From: CAYMGM01 sp964390005
Lineage (GTDB): Bacteria > Pseudomonadota > Alphaproteobacteria > UBA9219
Length of the DNA stretch: 64,000 bases
NCBI GenBank assembly: GCA_964390005.1
Contig: CAYMGM010000002.1
Coordinates: 1-64,000, forward strand
Direction: 5' to 3'
Below the pieces are notes generated by a model, which searched no databases, was not told the origin of the DNA, and was given only the letters and a program-made list of their open reading frames with translations. The translations under genes and the position numbers were made by a program. Shown here piece by piece: positions 8,389 to 17,052 of the stretch. How positions within the stretch are numbered: position 1 is the first letter of the stretch; each line of letters opens with the position of its first letter.

Positions 8389-9921
8389 TTACGCGGCAAA
8401 AGCCTGCGTATAGTTCTCGATAAATAGCTTCAGTTTTTCTTCGGTTTCCGGCTTAATCTGCTTGTCGGCGCGAATGGCCGACAAGATCTCGCCGCCATGA
8501 GCCCGCAGATCGCGCAGAAGACCTTGTTCATAGCGCGACACATCGTCGGCTTTGACCTTATCCAAATAGCCTTTCACGCCCGAATAGATAACCGCGACCT
8601 GTTCTTCAACAGCGAGCGGCGCATATTGCGGCTGCTTCAGAAGCTCGGTCAAACGGCGACCGCGATTCAAAAGCTTTTGCGTGGTGGCATCAAGATCGGA
8701 AGCGAACTGCGAGAAAGCTTCCATTTCGCGATACTGAGCCAGATCCAGCTTGATCGAACCGGCGACCTGTTTCATCGCCTTGATCTGTGCGGCGGAACCG
8801 ACGCGGCTGACCGAGATACCGACGTTAATGGCCGGACGGATACCCTTGTAGAACAAGGTCGTTTCCAAGAAGATCTGCCCGTCGGTGATCGAAATAACGT
8901 TGGTCGGAATGTAGGCCGAGACGTCGCCCGCCTGCGTTTCGATGATCGGCAAAGCGGTCAGCGATCCGCCGCCGTGCTTGTCCGACAGTTTGGCCGCGCG
9001 TTCCAGCAAACGGGAATGCAAATAGAACACGTCGCCAGGATAAGCTTCACGCCCTGGCGGACGGCGAAGCAACAGCGACATCTGGCGATAAGCCACAGCT
9101 TGCTTGGACAAATCGTCATACACGATGACGGCATGCATGCCGTTGTCGCGGAAATATTCGCCCATGGTGCAACCGCAGTACGGCGCAATGAACTGAAGCG
9201 GCGCGGGTTCTGAAGCCGTCGCGGCAACAACGATGGAATATTCCATCGCACCGGCGTCTTCCAGCGTCTTGACGATCTGCGCGACGGTCGAGCGCTTTTG
9301 CCCGATGGCCACATAGATGCAGTACAGTTTCTTGGACTCGTCGTTGCCCTTGTTGATGCCTTTTTGGTTCAAGAACGTGTCCAGAACGATGGCGGTCTTA
9401 CCGGTCTGACGGTCGCCAATGATCAGTTCGCGTTGACCGCGTCCGACCGGGACCAACGAATCGATGGCTTTCAAGCCCGTCTGCATCGGCTCGCTGACCG
9501 ATTGACGCGGAATAATGCCGGGGGCTTTGACTTCCATACGGGCATAGGAAACGTCTTTCAACGGGCCTTTGCCATCGATGGGGTTGCCCAAACCGTCGAC
9601 AACGCGGCCGAGCAGGCCTTTGCCGACAGGAACTTCAACGATGGTTTTGGTGCGCTTGACGGTGTCGCCTTCGCGGATGCTGCGGTCATCGCCAAAAATA
9701 ACGACGCCGACGCTGTCCTGTTCAAGGTTCAGCGCCATACCTCTGATGCCGTTTTCGAACTCGACCATTTCACCGGCGCAGACATTGTCAAGGCCGTAAA
9801 CCAAGGCGACGCCGTCGCCGACCGAGAGCACTTGCCCAACTTCGGCGATTTCGGCACCCGTGCCGAGACTCGCGATCTGCTGTTTCAGAACCGAGGAAAT
9901 TTCCGATGCGCGGATATCCAT
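8389..9921 (-). CDS. atpA: F-type ATP synthase alpha subunit
   Basis: The 510-residue F1 alpha subunit forms the catalytic hexamer with beta. The P-loop is GDRQTGKTA near residue 170, and VSRVGSAAQIKAMKQVAG carries the conserved Arg. The N-terminal segment MDIRASEISSVLKQQI is typical of alphaproteobacteria, and the length is standard. It follows atpH after 44 bases. It is not followed by atpG, atpD and atpC as in the usual atpHAGDC operon: a strong terminator and an unrelated convergent gene come next, so the operon is split here. Confidence 0.98.
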   Translation of the reverse strand: MDIRASEISSVLKQQIASLGTGAEIAEVGQVLSVGDGVALVYGLDNVCAGEMVEFENGIRGMALNLEQDSVGVVIFGDDRSIREGDTVKRTKTIVEVPVGKGLLGRVVDGLGNPIDGKGPLKDVSYARMEVKAPGIIPRQSVSEPMQTGLKAIDSLVPVGRGQRELIIGDRQTGKTAIVLDTFLNQKGINKGNDESKKLYCIYVAIGQKRSTVAQIVKTLEDAGAMEYSIVVAATASEPAPLQFIAPYCGCTMGEYFRDNGMHAVIVYDDLSKQAVAYRQMSLLLRRPPGREAYPGDVFYLHSRLLERAAKLSDKHGGGSLTALPIIETQAGDVSAYIPTNVISITDGQIFLETTLFYKGIRPAINVGISVSRVGSAAQIKAMKQVAGSIKLDLAQYREMEAFSQFASDLDATTQKLLNRGRRLTELLKQPQYAPLAVEEQVAVIYSGVKGYLDKVKADDVSRYEQGLLRDLRAHGGEILSAIRADKQIKPETEEKLKLFIENYTQAFAA

Positions 9922-9965
9922 TTACGCTGCCTCCTTCAATGTTGCGAAAGCGCTGCCTGTGCGTA

Positions 9966-10577
9966 TCAGGCGGCACCCTTTGCGTCTTGCGTTTTTAGTT
10001 GTTTTTCGATGAGCGCGAGCTTGCCCCGGACCGACGAATCGATCAGGAACGAGCCGAGCTGAACCTTCATACCGCCCAACAAGGCGGGATTTTGCGAAGC
10101 CACGATTTCGACATTGCCGCCGATCGCACGCCCCAAACCTTCGGCCAAAGCCGCTGTCTGCGCTTCGGATAAAGGCTGTGCCGATGTCACTTCAGCCGTG
10201 TGGACCCCCTTCTTAAAGGCCAGATCGGCCTTAAAGGCCCGCAAAATGGCGGGCAGAAATTCCAAGCGGTGATTGAGGCTCAAAAGCTCTAAAAAGCCGC
10301 GGACCAGCGGGTTAAACCCGCCGATTTCGATCATTTTCCGCACGATGACATCTTGTTCGGCATGCTTCAAATGACGACCGAAAACCAGACGGCGGAAAGC
10401 CATATCCGAGGCCAGCAAATCGCGCAAAAGCCGGATATCCGCGACAACCGCGTCCATCTGACCTTCCGAATCGGCCAGGTCGAACAAAGCGCGGGCATAA
10501 CGACGCGCGATCAGGGCGGCTTTTCCCGCGACGATTTTGGGAACAACGTTCTCTTCAGACACGGCCAGAATCTCCAA
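9966..10577 (-). CDS. atpH: F-type ATP synthase delta subunit
   Basis: A 203-residue delta (OSCP-like) subunit that links the F1 head to the peripheral stalk. The N-terminal helical domain includes IARRYARALFDLADSEG, and the C-terminal region ends with LGGMKVQLGSFLIDSSVRGKL, the family signature. The chosen start gives a 20-residue lead before IARRYARAL, slightly long; an internal start is possible but no other Met is closer. It is the first gene of a two-gene atpHA unit, with about 216 bases of upstream DNA that must hold the promoter. Confidence 0.95.
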   Translation of the reverse strand: MEILAVSEENVVPKIVAGKAALIARRYARALFDLADSEGQMDAVVADIRLLRDLLASDMAFRRLVFGRHLKHAEQDVIVRKMIEIGGFNPLVRGFLELLSLNHRLEFLPAILRAFKADLAFKKGVHTAEVTSAQPLSEAQTAALAEGLGRAIGGNVEIVASQNPALLGGMKVQLGSFLIDSSVRGKLALIEKQLKTQDAKGAA

Positions 10578-10793
10578 GACAGTAAGAGAGCGCCCAGAAA
10601 CAAAGCGCCCCTAAGACAGTTAGACCGGCCACGGGAATAGCAGAGCCGAAGCCGAAGCGCAACGCCTTGTTGCTTCTTTTTGATTACTTTTCTTGCCCCC
10701 GTGTCCGCTTGGAAGGCTAGGCAGCGCCGAAAGGAAGCAATCCGGGGCTAAAAGCCTTTCTTTTAATCGTTTTTCGCGTTATGAAACGGCCAC

Positions 10794-11519
10794 ATGAAAG
10801 TTTTGCCGACAATGTCGGATTCGTTTATACTTTCACCACAACAATCATTGAAACAAGATCGAACGCAAGAGAACCAAACGGCAACGGCTTCATTGATGCA
10901 ACACGTTCTATCGAATCATCTCAAGAAAAATCATCTTTGTTTGCTAGATGAGTTGACCACGCGCGACTTACCTATCGAGCAACTGACGGCAGCCAGATTT
11001 CCGATGGCGCCGCGCGACCGCCAAGTCATCCGTACGGCCCATATCGAGCGTAGCGTCTTTACAAAATTGGCCACAGACTTGTTTTATGCCCCAGAACCGA
11101 TTCAAAAGGCTTCTTTTTGGGCCCGGCTTATGCCGTTATGGCGCGTAGCCCAAAAAGAGGTTGCCTATACAACGGAAAAAGAGAAACAACCCATCGCTTG
11201 TTTGACTCTTATCCCCCCCTCAGGGGTCGTCAAATATTGGAAGCCCTGTAGCGGCATACAAGACAGACTGAAAAATGCGGCTGCCCTTGTCGTCGCCTTT
11301 TCGGTTCACGATCACGAAACGCAGAATTATCTGCACCTGCGCGTCTTTCATGGCATCGACCAGCAGCAGAGCACGATGATGGTCTTCACGTCGGCCGAAC
11401 CGGATCCTTTTGCCATTGTTCACAGGCGCAACTTGGTCCAATCGGGCGAAGCTGCACACGATCGCTTATGCGCTTTTATCGCAAGCGGCCCTCTGCCTCT
11501 TTTATCCAACGATAAATAG
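10794..11519 (+). CDS. protein of unknown function
   Basis: A 241-residue protein with no family I recognise. No signal peptide or membrane segment is apparent. Polar N-terminal stretches (QDRTQENQTATAS) precede a mixed alpha/beta region with YWKPCSGIQDRLK and HLRVFHGIDQQQSTMMVF. Starts at 10794 and 10812 (MSDSFILS) are both possible; neither has a strong ribosome site. It stands alone, divergent from atpH and convergent with the FadN-type gene, with a terminator just after its stop. Confidence 0.6.
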   Translation: MKVLPTMSDSFILSPQQSLKQDRTQENQTATASLMQHVLSNHLKKNHLCLLDELTTRDLPIEQLTAARFPMAPRDRQVIRTAHIERSVFTKLATDLFYAPEPIQKASFWARLMPLWRVAQKEVAYTTEKEKQPIACLTLIPPSGVVKYWKPCSGIQDRLKNAAALVVAFSVHDHETQNYLHLRVFHGIDQQQSTMMVFTSAEPDPFAIVHRRNLVQSGEAAHDRLCAFIASGPLPLLSNDK

Positions 11520-11539
11520 CCCCTTTGATAATCCCCACA

Positions 11540-11571
11540 AAAAAGCGCGCCCCTCACGAGGCGCGCTTTTT
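11540..11571. terminator. bidirectional intrinsic terminator
   Basis: A 12-bp stem (AAAAAGCGCGCC with its complement) and an 8-base loop, with A and T tracts on either side. It lies between the stops of the unknown gene (11519) and the FadN-type gene (11591) and can serve both. Confidence 0.88.
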
Positions 11572-11590
11572 CTTCTTAGGCGAAACCAGC

Positions 11591-13909
11591 TTAATTGCGC
11601 AAAGGCTTACCCGTATCCAACATGGCCGCGATCCGCGCCAGCGTCTCAGGCGTCTGGCACAGGAACAAAAAGGCCCGGCGCTCGGTTTCCATCAGCTTTT
11701 CTTCGCTGACGGCCCCGGACAAACCGCCTTCATCCCCGCACAAAATCGTCATCAACGCCTTGGCGATCACCTCGTCATGCGGGGTTAGTTTGCCCTGCTG
11801 ACGTGCGCTTTCCAAAACCAGATCCAAGGCTGCGCGTCCTGCCGGCCCTGGCAAAACGATCTCGGCGGGCGCAGGCGCGTGATACTCTTTTGCCAGATCC
11901 AAAACGCGCGCTTTGGCATCAAACAGTAAACGATCTTTGTTCATGCTGATCCCGTCTGTAGGGCGCAAAATGCCAAGATCGCGCGCTTCGGCTGCCGTCC
12001 CCGCTTGCTTGGCCATACGAATGGCATCAAAAGCCCGCGTGACAGGCGATTCGCCCCCTGCGGCCAAGGCCCGCGCCAAGGTTTGCGTACAACCGCCCCA
12101 CCCCGGCACCAACCCGACATTCGCTTCAACCAAGCCCGGCGCACATTCGCAGTAAGCCTGAATGGCCGAAGCATGCAACAGAACTTCACAGCCACCGCCC
12201 AGCGCAACGCCCATAGGCGCGGCCACGGTGGGGAACGGCGCAAAACGCAACGCATGATGCGCGGCTTGGCCTTTGGCAATAAACTCTTCAATCGCCGCCC
12301 AAGCCTTGGCTTCGATCGAAGCGCGGATAAAGGCCAAGTTCGCCCCAGCCGAGAAATTGCCGGATTCGTTATAAATCACCAGCCCTTTCCACGCGCCGCG
12401 ACCATCGCCGATCAAGGTTACCGCCCGCTGCATCATGTCAAAAATGTTGGCATCCAGCGCATTCATCTTGGAACGGAACTCAAGACACAAAACGCCGTCG
12501 CCGACATCCCACAAAGCAGCCGACGGATTTTCTTCAACCGGCGCGTGGGCGCGTTTGATATCTTCAAGCAGCAAAACGCCCGGCGCGCGCTTGACGCCAT
12601 GATAAGCGCCTTCCAGCCCCAAGAACATCAATTGGCCGTCTTGAACCTTGTAAAAACCGCCGCGTTCAGCCGCCATCGCCAGAAGCGGCGGCACATCGCG
12701 CCCTTCTTCGCGCAAGCGCGCCACGGCCCAGTCTGCGCCGATCTTATCGATCAGCTCGAAAGGACCGAATTTCCAGTTATAGCCCAAACGCATGGCTTCA
12801 TCGACTTCGACAACGCTTTCGACCGTCGCCGGAACCAGCAAAAAGGCATACAAAACGGTTTCCGACAAAACGCGCCAAGCATAACGGCCAATTTTATCTT
12901 GCGCTTCGCATAGCGCGCGCAGGCTTTTCCCAGCGGCTTCCAAAGTCGGGATTTTCGGCGCGGCCGAGGGAGCATAATCGCCCGTCTGTAAATTGACGGA
13001 CTCTTTGACTTTGCCTGTCTCTGTTTTCTGGAAACGGTAATAACCGCCCTTCCCTTTACGGCCCGTATAACCCGCCGCGACCATCTTTTGGCTGACGGGA
13101 TGATCTGTATAGATATCGCGGTAAGGATCGTCTTGCGCCAGTGTACGCAGCAAGCTTTGGCCGATCAGCGGCATCAAATCCAAACCGATCAAATCAATCA
13201 AACCAAAAACGCCCGTGCGCGGAATTCCCATCGGACGCCCGCAAACTTCGTCGGCTTCTTCAACCGACAGGTTCAGATCAATCGCGGCGTTAACGGCGAT
13301 TTGTAAAAAGAACATGCCCAAACGATTAGCGATAAAGCCGGGGGTGTCGTTACAGGGCACGACGCCTTTGCCAAGCTTGCGATCGCAGAAATCAGCCATC
13401 AAAGCGCGGCCATCGGGGCGTGTCGCTGCGCCGGTCACCAATTCCAGCAAGCGCATGTGGCGCACAGGGTTAAAGAAGTGCGTGATCAAGAAATCGCGCT
13501 TAAAGGCGTCGGATTGATCGCCCGTTAAAACGGTCAGCGGAATGGTCGAGGTATTCGACGAAACGATCGAGCCCGGCTTACGGATCGCATCGACCTTTTT
13601 ATACAAATCGCTTTTAACCTTCGGATCTTCCAAAATGGCTTCGACGATCCATTCGGCCTCTTTGATTTTGTCCAGATCGTCTTCGGTATTGCCGACCTCA
13701 ATCAGCTTGGCATTGTCGGGATGCATAAAAGCGCCCGTTTTCTGCAAACGCTCAATCGCCCCTTTGGCCAGAACATTGCGATCTTCCGCCCCTGCTGGCA
13801 CGATATCCAGCATCAAAACGGGCACGCCCGCATTGGTAACATGGGCCGCAATTTGGCTTCCCATCACACCCGAACCAATGACCGCAACAAGCTTAACGTC
13901 TGCCGACAT
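11591..13909 (-). CDS. 3-hydroxyacyl-CoA dehydrogenase / enoyl-CoA hydratase fusion (FadN type)
   Basis: A 772-residue bifunctional beta-oxidation enzyme. The dehydrogenase comes first: Rossmann motif VIGSGVMGSQIA near residue 10, NTSTIPLT, HFFNPVRHMRLLE and GFIANRLGMF, then a second 3HCDH C-terminal region. The enoyl-CoA hydratase/isomerase domain follows (about 470-700), with SGNFSAGANLAF as oxyanion-hole region and ALGGGCEVLLHA. This order is the reverse of E. coli FadB and matches Bacillus FadN. The start at 13909 is chosen because GGAGG lies 8 bases upstream; an upstream ATG would add 19 residues. No thiolase gene is adjacent. Terminator-bounded and monocistronic. Confidence 0.92.
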   Translation of the reverse strand: MSADVKLVAVIGSGVMGSQIAAHVTNAGVPVLMLDIVPAGAEDRNVLAKGAIERLQKTGAFMHPDNAKLIEVGNTEDDLDKIKEAEWIVEAILEDPKVKSDLYKKVDAIRKPGSIVSSNTSTIPLTVLTGDQSDAFKRDFLITHFFNPVRHMRLLELVTGAATRPDGRALMADFCDRKLGKGVVPCNDTPGFIANRLGMFFLQIAVNAAIDLNLSVEEADEVCGRPMGIPRTGVFGLIDLIGLDLMPLIGQSLLRTLAQDDPYRDIYTDHPVSQKMVAAGYTGRKGKGGYYRFQKTETGKVKESVNLQTGDYAPSAAPKIPTLEAAGKSLRALCEAQDKIGRYAWRVLSETVLYAFLLVPATVESVVEVDEAMRLGYNWKFGPFELIDKIGADWAVARLREEGRDVPPLLAMAAERGGFYKVQDGQLMFLGLEGAYHGVKRAPGVLLLEDIKRAHAPVEENPSAALWDVGDGVLCLEFRSKMNALDANIFDMMQRAVTLIGDGRGAWKGLVIYNESGNFSAGANLAFIRASIEAKAWAAIEEFIAKGQAAHHALRFAPFPTVAAPMGVALGGGCEVLLHASAIQAYCECAPGLVEANVGLVPGWGGCTQTLARALAAGGESPVTRAFDAIRMAKQAGTAAEARDLGILRPTDGISMNKDRLLFDAKARVLDLAKEYHAPAPAEIVLPGPAGRAALDLVLESARQQGKLTPHDEVIAKALMTILCGDEGGLSGAVSEEKLMETERRAFLFLCQTPETLARIAAMLDTGKPLRN

Positions 13910-14062
13910 AAGGAATCCTCCAATAAAAGGGGCAAAAATGCCCAAAAGGGACGGTTTGGTATGCACTAAAAAGCCTGAAAAAACGGTTAAGTCCCTCTTT
14001 TTTCTTGGAAGGAAACAAGCTAAACTCCCTTCGATAAACTATTTTTTCACGGGGATATGTCC

Positions 14063-15088
14063 ATGTCGCGTCAGAATAAATACAAAGTTGCCGTTGTCGG
14101 AGCCACCGGAGTCGTCGGCATGGAAATGCTGAAAACGCTGGCCGAGCGCGACTTTCCAGTGTCTGAAGTTATTGCCTTGGCCTCGCGCAAATCGGCTGGC
14201 GGGGAAGTCAGCTATGGGGGCGAAAAGATCCTGAAGGTCCAAGATCTGTCGGATTTTGACTTTACGGGCGTCGATATTTGCCTGTCATCGCCGGGCGCCA
14301 AGATTTCAGCCGAGTTTGCCCCCCGCGCTGCCGCGGCGGGCTGCGTCGTCATCGATAACACGTCGCATTTCCGTATGGACCCCGATGTGCCGCTGGTCGT
14401 GCCCGAAGTAAACCCCGAGGCGATCGCGGACTATAAGAAAAAGAACATCATCGCCAACCCCAACTGCTCAACGATCCAAATGCTTGTGGCGCTGAAGCCG
14501 TTGCACGACGCGGCTGAGATCGACCGCGTTGTCGTTTCGACCTATCAGTCGGTTTCCGGCGCGGGTCGCGAAGCGATGGATGAGTTGTTCAATCAAACGC
14601 GCGCGATTTATGTGAACGATCAAATGATCAAGGAACAATTCCACAAACAGATCGCGTTCAACTTGATCCCGCAAATCGACGTTTTCATGGACGATGGCTC
14701 GACCAAGGAAGAATGGAAAATGGTGGTTGAGACCAAAAAGATTCTCGATCCCAAGATCAAAGTCTCGGCCACCTGCGTGCGCGTTCCGGTTTTCATCTGC
14801 CATAGCGAATCCGTGAACGTGTCGTTTAAGAAACCGCTGTCCGCCGATGACGCGCGCGCGCTATTGAAAAAAGCGCCAGGCATCACGGTCATCGACCACC
14901 ACCATGAAGACGGTTTTGTCACGCCCGCCGAATGCGTGGGCGAAGACGGCGTGTTCATCAGCCGCATCCGCGACGACATCACGGTCGAGAACGGCCTGAA
15001 TATGTGGGTTGTCAGCGACAATTTGCGCAAAGGCGCGGCCTTGAATGCCGTTCAGATTGCCGAGGTTTTGGTTAAAGAGCATCTTTAA
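14063..15088 (+). CDS. asd: aspartate-semialdehyde dehydrogenase
   Basis: This enzyme reduces aspartyl phosphate to aspartate semialdehyde, the branch point to lysine/diaminopimelate, threonine and methionine. The NADP site is VAVVGATGVVGMEML at the N-terminus. The catalytic Cys is near residue 135 in NPNCSTIQM, and RVPVFICHSESVNV carries the active-site His region. About 341 residues, full length. The ATG at 14063 places the GGGG of cacgggg 8 bases upstream; the ATG at 14057 adds two residues. It is divergent from the FadN-type gene and followed by its own terminator. Confidence 0.97.
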   Translation: MSRQNKYKVAVVGATGVVGMEMLKTLAERDFPVSEVIALASRKSAGGEVSYGGEKILKVQDLSDFDFTGVDICLSSPGAKISAEFAPRAAAAGCVVIDNTSHFRMDPDVPLVVPEVNPEAIADYKKKNIIANPNCSTIQMLVALKPLHDAAEIDRVVVSTYQSVSGAGREAMDELFNQTRAIYVNDQMIKEQFHKQIAFNLIPQIDVFMDDGSTKEEWKMVVETKKILDPKIKVSATCVRVPVFICHSESVNVSFKKPLSADDARALLKKAPGITVIDHHHEDGFVTPAECVGEDGVFISRIRDDITVENGLNMWVVSDNLRKGAALNAVQIAEVLVKEHL

Positions 15089-15111
15089 TCCACCTCCCTC
15101 ATTTTATCGTT

Positions 15112-15151
15112 AACGGCGCAAGAGAGCTTTTGTTTTCTTGCGCCGTTTTTT
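15112..15151 (+). terminator. intrinsic terminator after asd
   Basis: A 12-bp GC-rich stem (AACGGCGCAAGA and its complement), a 12-base loop and a run of six T, 23 bases after the asd stop. Confidence 0.9.
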
Positions 15152-15190
15152 ATACTGCGCGCTGCCATTTGAAAAATATGAGGTTCTTTT

Positions 15191-15832
15191 ATGTACGATT
15201 ATTTTGACCGTCGTGATGCCTATCTCCGGACAGCCGCCACTGCCGTGACGGGCGGTATTCTGACCCTTATTGCCGCCAAAACAAACATTTCGCCCGGATG
15301 GTTTAGCGGTTTGCTTTTTGTAGGTGGCGCGCTTAATCTTCCGCGCTATTTATCAGAAGAATATGTCTGCGATACGCTCGCTAAATCGCTAAACTTTCTT
15401 CGAAAATCCGTTTGCGTCGCGGCTATCCTTTCGCCCGTTGGCTGCGTCTTGTTAAATGAGGCGGCCAAGGGAAATGCAAGAGAAGCTCTTGCCGCGGCAA
15501 ACTATTCAGCCATCCACCAAGTTCTTGACGGCAAAGAAAGCGCGACCGGGTGCGCCGACTACCGCCCCTACGCGGTCGTCAACAAACTGACAGCTCAAGA
15601 AACCATTTCAGCCCATGCCACCATCCTTTCGCGCGAAGAGCCCGAAGGTGTTGAACATCCGGGTCGAGCCGAGGTTATGTTAGGCGGAAGAAGCCGGGAT
15701 GAGACAGCGGAAAGCTATTCTTTCCGGCTTGTTCGATCGCGTGATGGCACCGTCACCTATTACAAGAACGGCTTTGATATTAGCTATTTTGGAAAACGCG
15801 GCGAGGCTGTCGCCGATACCTGTCATCAATAG
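15191..15832 (+). CDS. small membrane protein of unknown function
   Basis: A 213-residue protein with two or three hydrophobic segments in its first half (about 14-28, 36-46 and 74-89, the last being VAAILSPVGCVLLNEAA), followed by a soluble tail of about 120 residues. The tail begins with a possible processing-site-like NAREALAAA and includes YRPYAVVNKLTAQ and SRDGTVTYYKNGFDISYFGKRG, which looks like a beta-rich domain. No family is recognised. AGG-type ribosome site (ATGAGGTTC) precedes the ATG. It lies between two terminators, so it is transcribed alone. Confidence 0.65.
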   Translation: MYDYFDRRDAYLRTAATAVTGGILTLIAAKTNISPGWFSGLLFVGGALNLPRYLSEEYVCDTLAKSLNFLRKSVCVAAILSPVGCVLLNEAAKGNAREALAAANYSAIHQVLDGKESATGCADYRPYAVVNKLTAQETISAHATILSREEPEGVEHPGRAEVMLGGRSRDETAESYSFRLVRSRDGTVTYYKNGFDISYFGKRGEAVADTCHQ

Positions 15833-15858
15833 ACTGTAGCGCCATGACTTAAGAAGAA

Positions 15859-15881
15859 GCCTTGCCTGCGCAAGGCCTTTT
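15859..15881 (+). terminator. intrinsic terminator
   Basis: A 7-bp stem GCCTTGC/GCAAGGC with a 4-base loop, preceded by an A-rich and followed by a T-rich tract (CTTTTCTTT). It is 26 bases after the unknown membrane-protein gene. Confidence 0.75.
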
Positions 15882-15900
15882 CTTTAGGGTCAGGATACAC

Positions 15901-16647
15901 ATGAGCACAGACAGCCCCAGCTTTTATTTTTTCCGCCACGGCCAGACGGCGCTTAATCTTGAGCACCGGATTCAAGGTCAGCTCACGCGCGCTTTGCCAC
16001 CGGTGCCGGACGAAGCCTTGGATGAAACAGGCGCGCGGCAAGCCGTCGCCCTGGCCGAAGCCTTTCAAAAAGCCGGGATCAAACTGGACCTTATCGCCTC
16101 CTCTGACGCGCGGCGCGCCCTTCAAACGGCACGCGCCGTTGCGGAAGTGACGGGGGCGCCTGTTTTTGAAACGCAAGGCCTGCGCGAAATGTTTTTTGGT
16201 GCCGACAACGAAGGCGTGGACGTTGCCCTTTTTCGCGCGCGCGTTTTCACGCCGCCACTTGTCTTTACCGATGCGGTCACGGGCCAGCCCTATGAAGTCC
16301 CTGATGGCGCGACGCTGCGCCGCTACCACAAAAGCACCGAGGCCCGTTACGACAACCTTGCCCACCCCGGCGGCGAATCAAAAGCCGATGTCCGCGCGCG
16401 CTTGATCCAAACACTTTCAGACATCACGCGCCAAAACCCGGCAGCGCATGCCATTGGCGTCAGCAGCCACGGGGTCGCTTTGCGGGTCCTTTTGCCTGAA
16501 CTGGGCGTCTTGGATAATGCAGCTTGTGCGGCGGCAACGCTCAATGCCGAAAAACAAGTTTTTGAAAACATTCACTTTCCCTTTGCCAAGCCTCGGCCCG
16601 AGCCCGCCCCGCCGCCCTCTTGGCACAAAGGTTGCTTGTTCCTTTAG
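15901..16647 (+). CDS. histidine phosphatase family protein (phosphoglycerate mutase-like)
   Basis: A 248-residue histidine-phosphatase-superfamily enzyme. The phospho-accepting His is H13 in FFRHGQTALN. The second Arg lies in SSDARRALQTA, the acid region is REMFFGADNEG, and the second catalytic His is in GVSSHGVALRVL, so all four pocket residues are present. The ATG at 15901 is used because AGGA lies 5 bases upstream; a longer frame starts inside the preceding terminator. Insertions around FTPPLVFTDAVTGQPYEVPDG are longer than in GpmB-type enzymes. Substrate unknown; sugar or small-molecule phosphatase activity is likely. Confidence 0.88.
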   Translation: MSTDSPSFYFFRHGQTALNLEHRIQGQLTRALPPVPDEALDETGARQAVALAEAFQKAGIKLDLIASSDARRALQTARAVAEVTGAPVFETQGLREMFFGADNEGVDVALFRARVFTPPLVFTDAVTGQPYEVPDGATLRRYHKSTEARYDNLAHPGGESKADVRARLIQTLSDITRQNPAAHAIGVSSHGVALRVLLPELGVLDNAACAAATLNAEKQVFENIHFPFAKPRPEPAPPPSWHKGCLFL

Positions 16648-16680
16648 TATCAAGGCAACTTTTTCAGAAGGAGAGCCCCC

Positions 16681-17052
16681 ATGTCTCTCGTCACTGGCTC
16701 GGTAACATCTTATTTTCCAACAGCGCTGGGACAAACAACGCCAACCAACAGCGCCGCAACAACGAAAAAAGGCCAACAGACCTTTGCCTCGGCGATGGAG
16801 CAAGCCCAACAAGTCGCCGCCAAAAGTGACGATATCAAAAACGAGTTTTTACATTATTCGAAAATGACGCCCGCGCAGCGGATCCGGTATTTGTATCTCA
16901 AGCAGCATGGGCTGACCGAAGAAACCTTGCGCGCCCTTCCCGCCGCACAGCGCTTGGCGATTGAGCAAGACATCAAAAACGAGATCCAAGCCAAATTGCA
17001 TATGAAGATTGAAAAAGCATCGGCTCTAACGACGGACGTCAGCGCGGCTTAA
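16681..17052 (+). CDS. small helical protein of unknown function
   Basis: A 123-residue protein with a strong AAGGAGAG ribosome site 7 bases before the ATG. The N-terminal 45 residues are Ser/Thr/Gln-rich and probably disordered. The rest is helical: KSDDIKNEFLHYSKMTPAQR and TEETLRALPAAQRLAIEQDI. The TPAQRIRxLYLKxxGLTEExL type of helix resembles unnamed alphaproteobacterial proteins, but no function is known. The stop overlaps the stop of the convergent aminotransferase by 4 bases. Confidence 0.68.
   Translation: MSLVTGSVTSYFPTALGQTTPTNSAATTKKGQQTFASAMEQAQQVAAKSDDIKNEFLHYSKMTPAQRIRYLYLKQHGLTEETLRALPAAQRLAIEQDIKNEIQAKLHMKIEKASALTTDVSAA

Noticed and set aside
12005..12913. 302-codon open frame on the plus strand
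   Set aside because: It is antisense to the FadN-type gene and has no recognisable motif.
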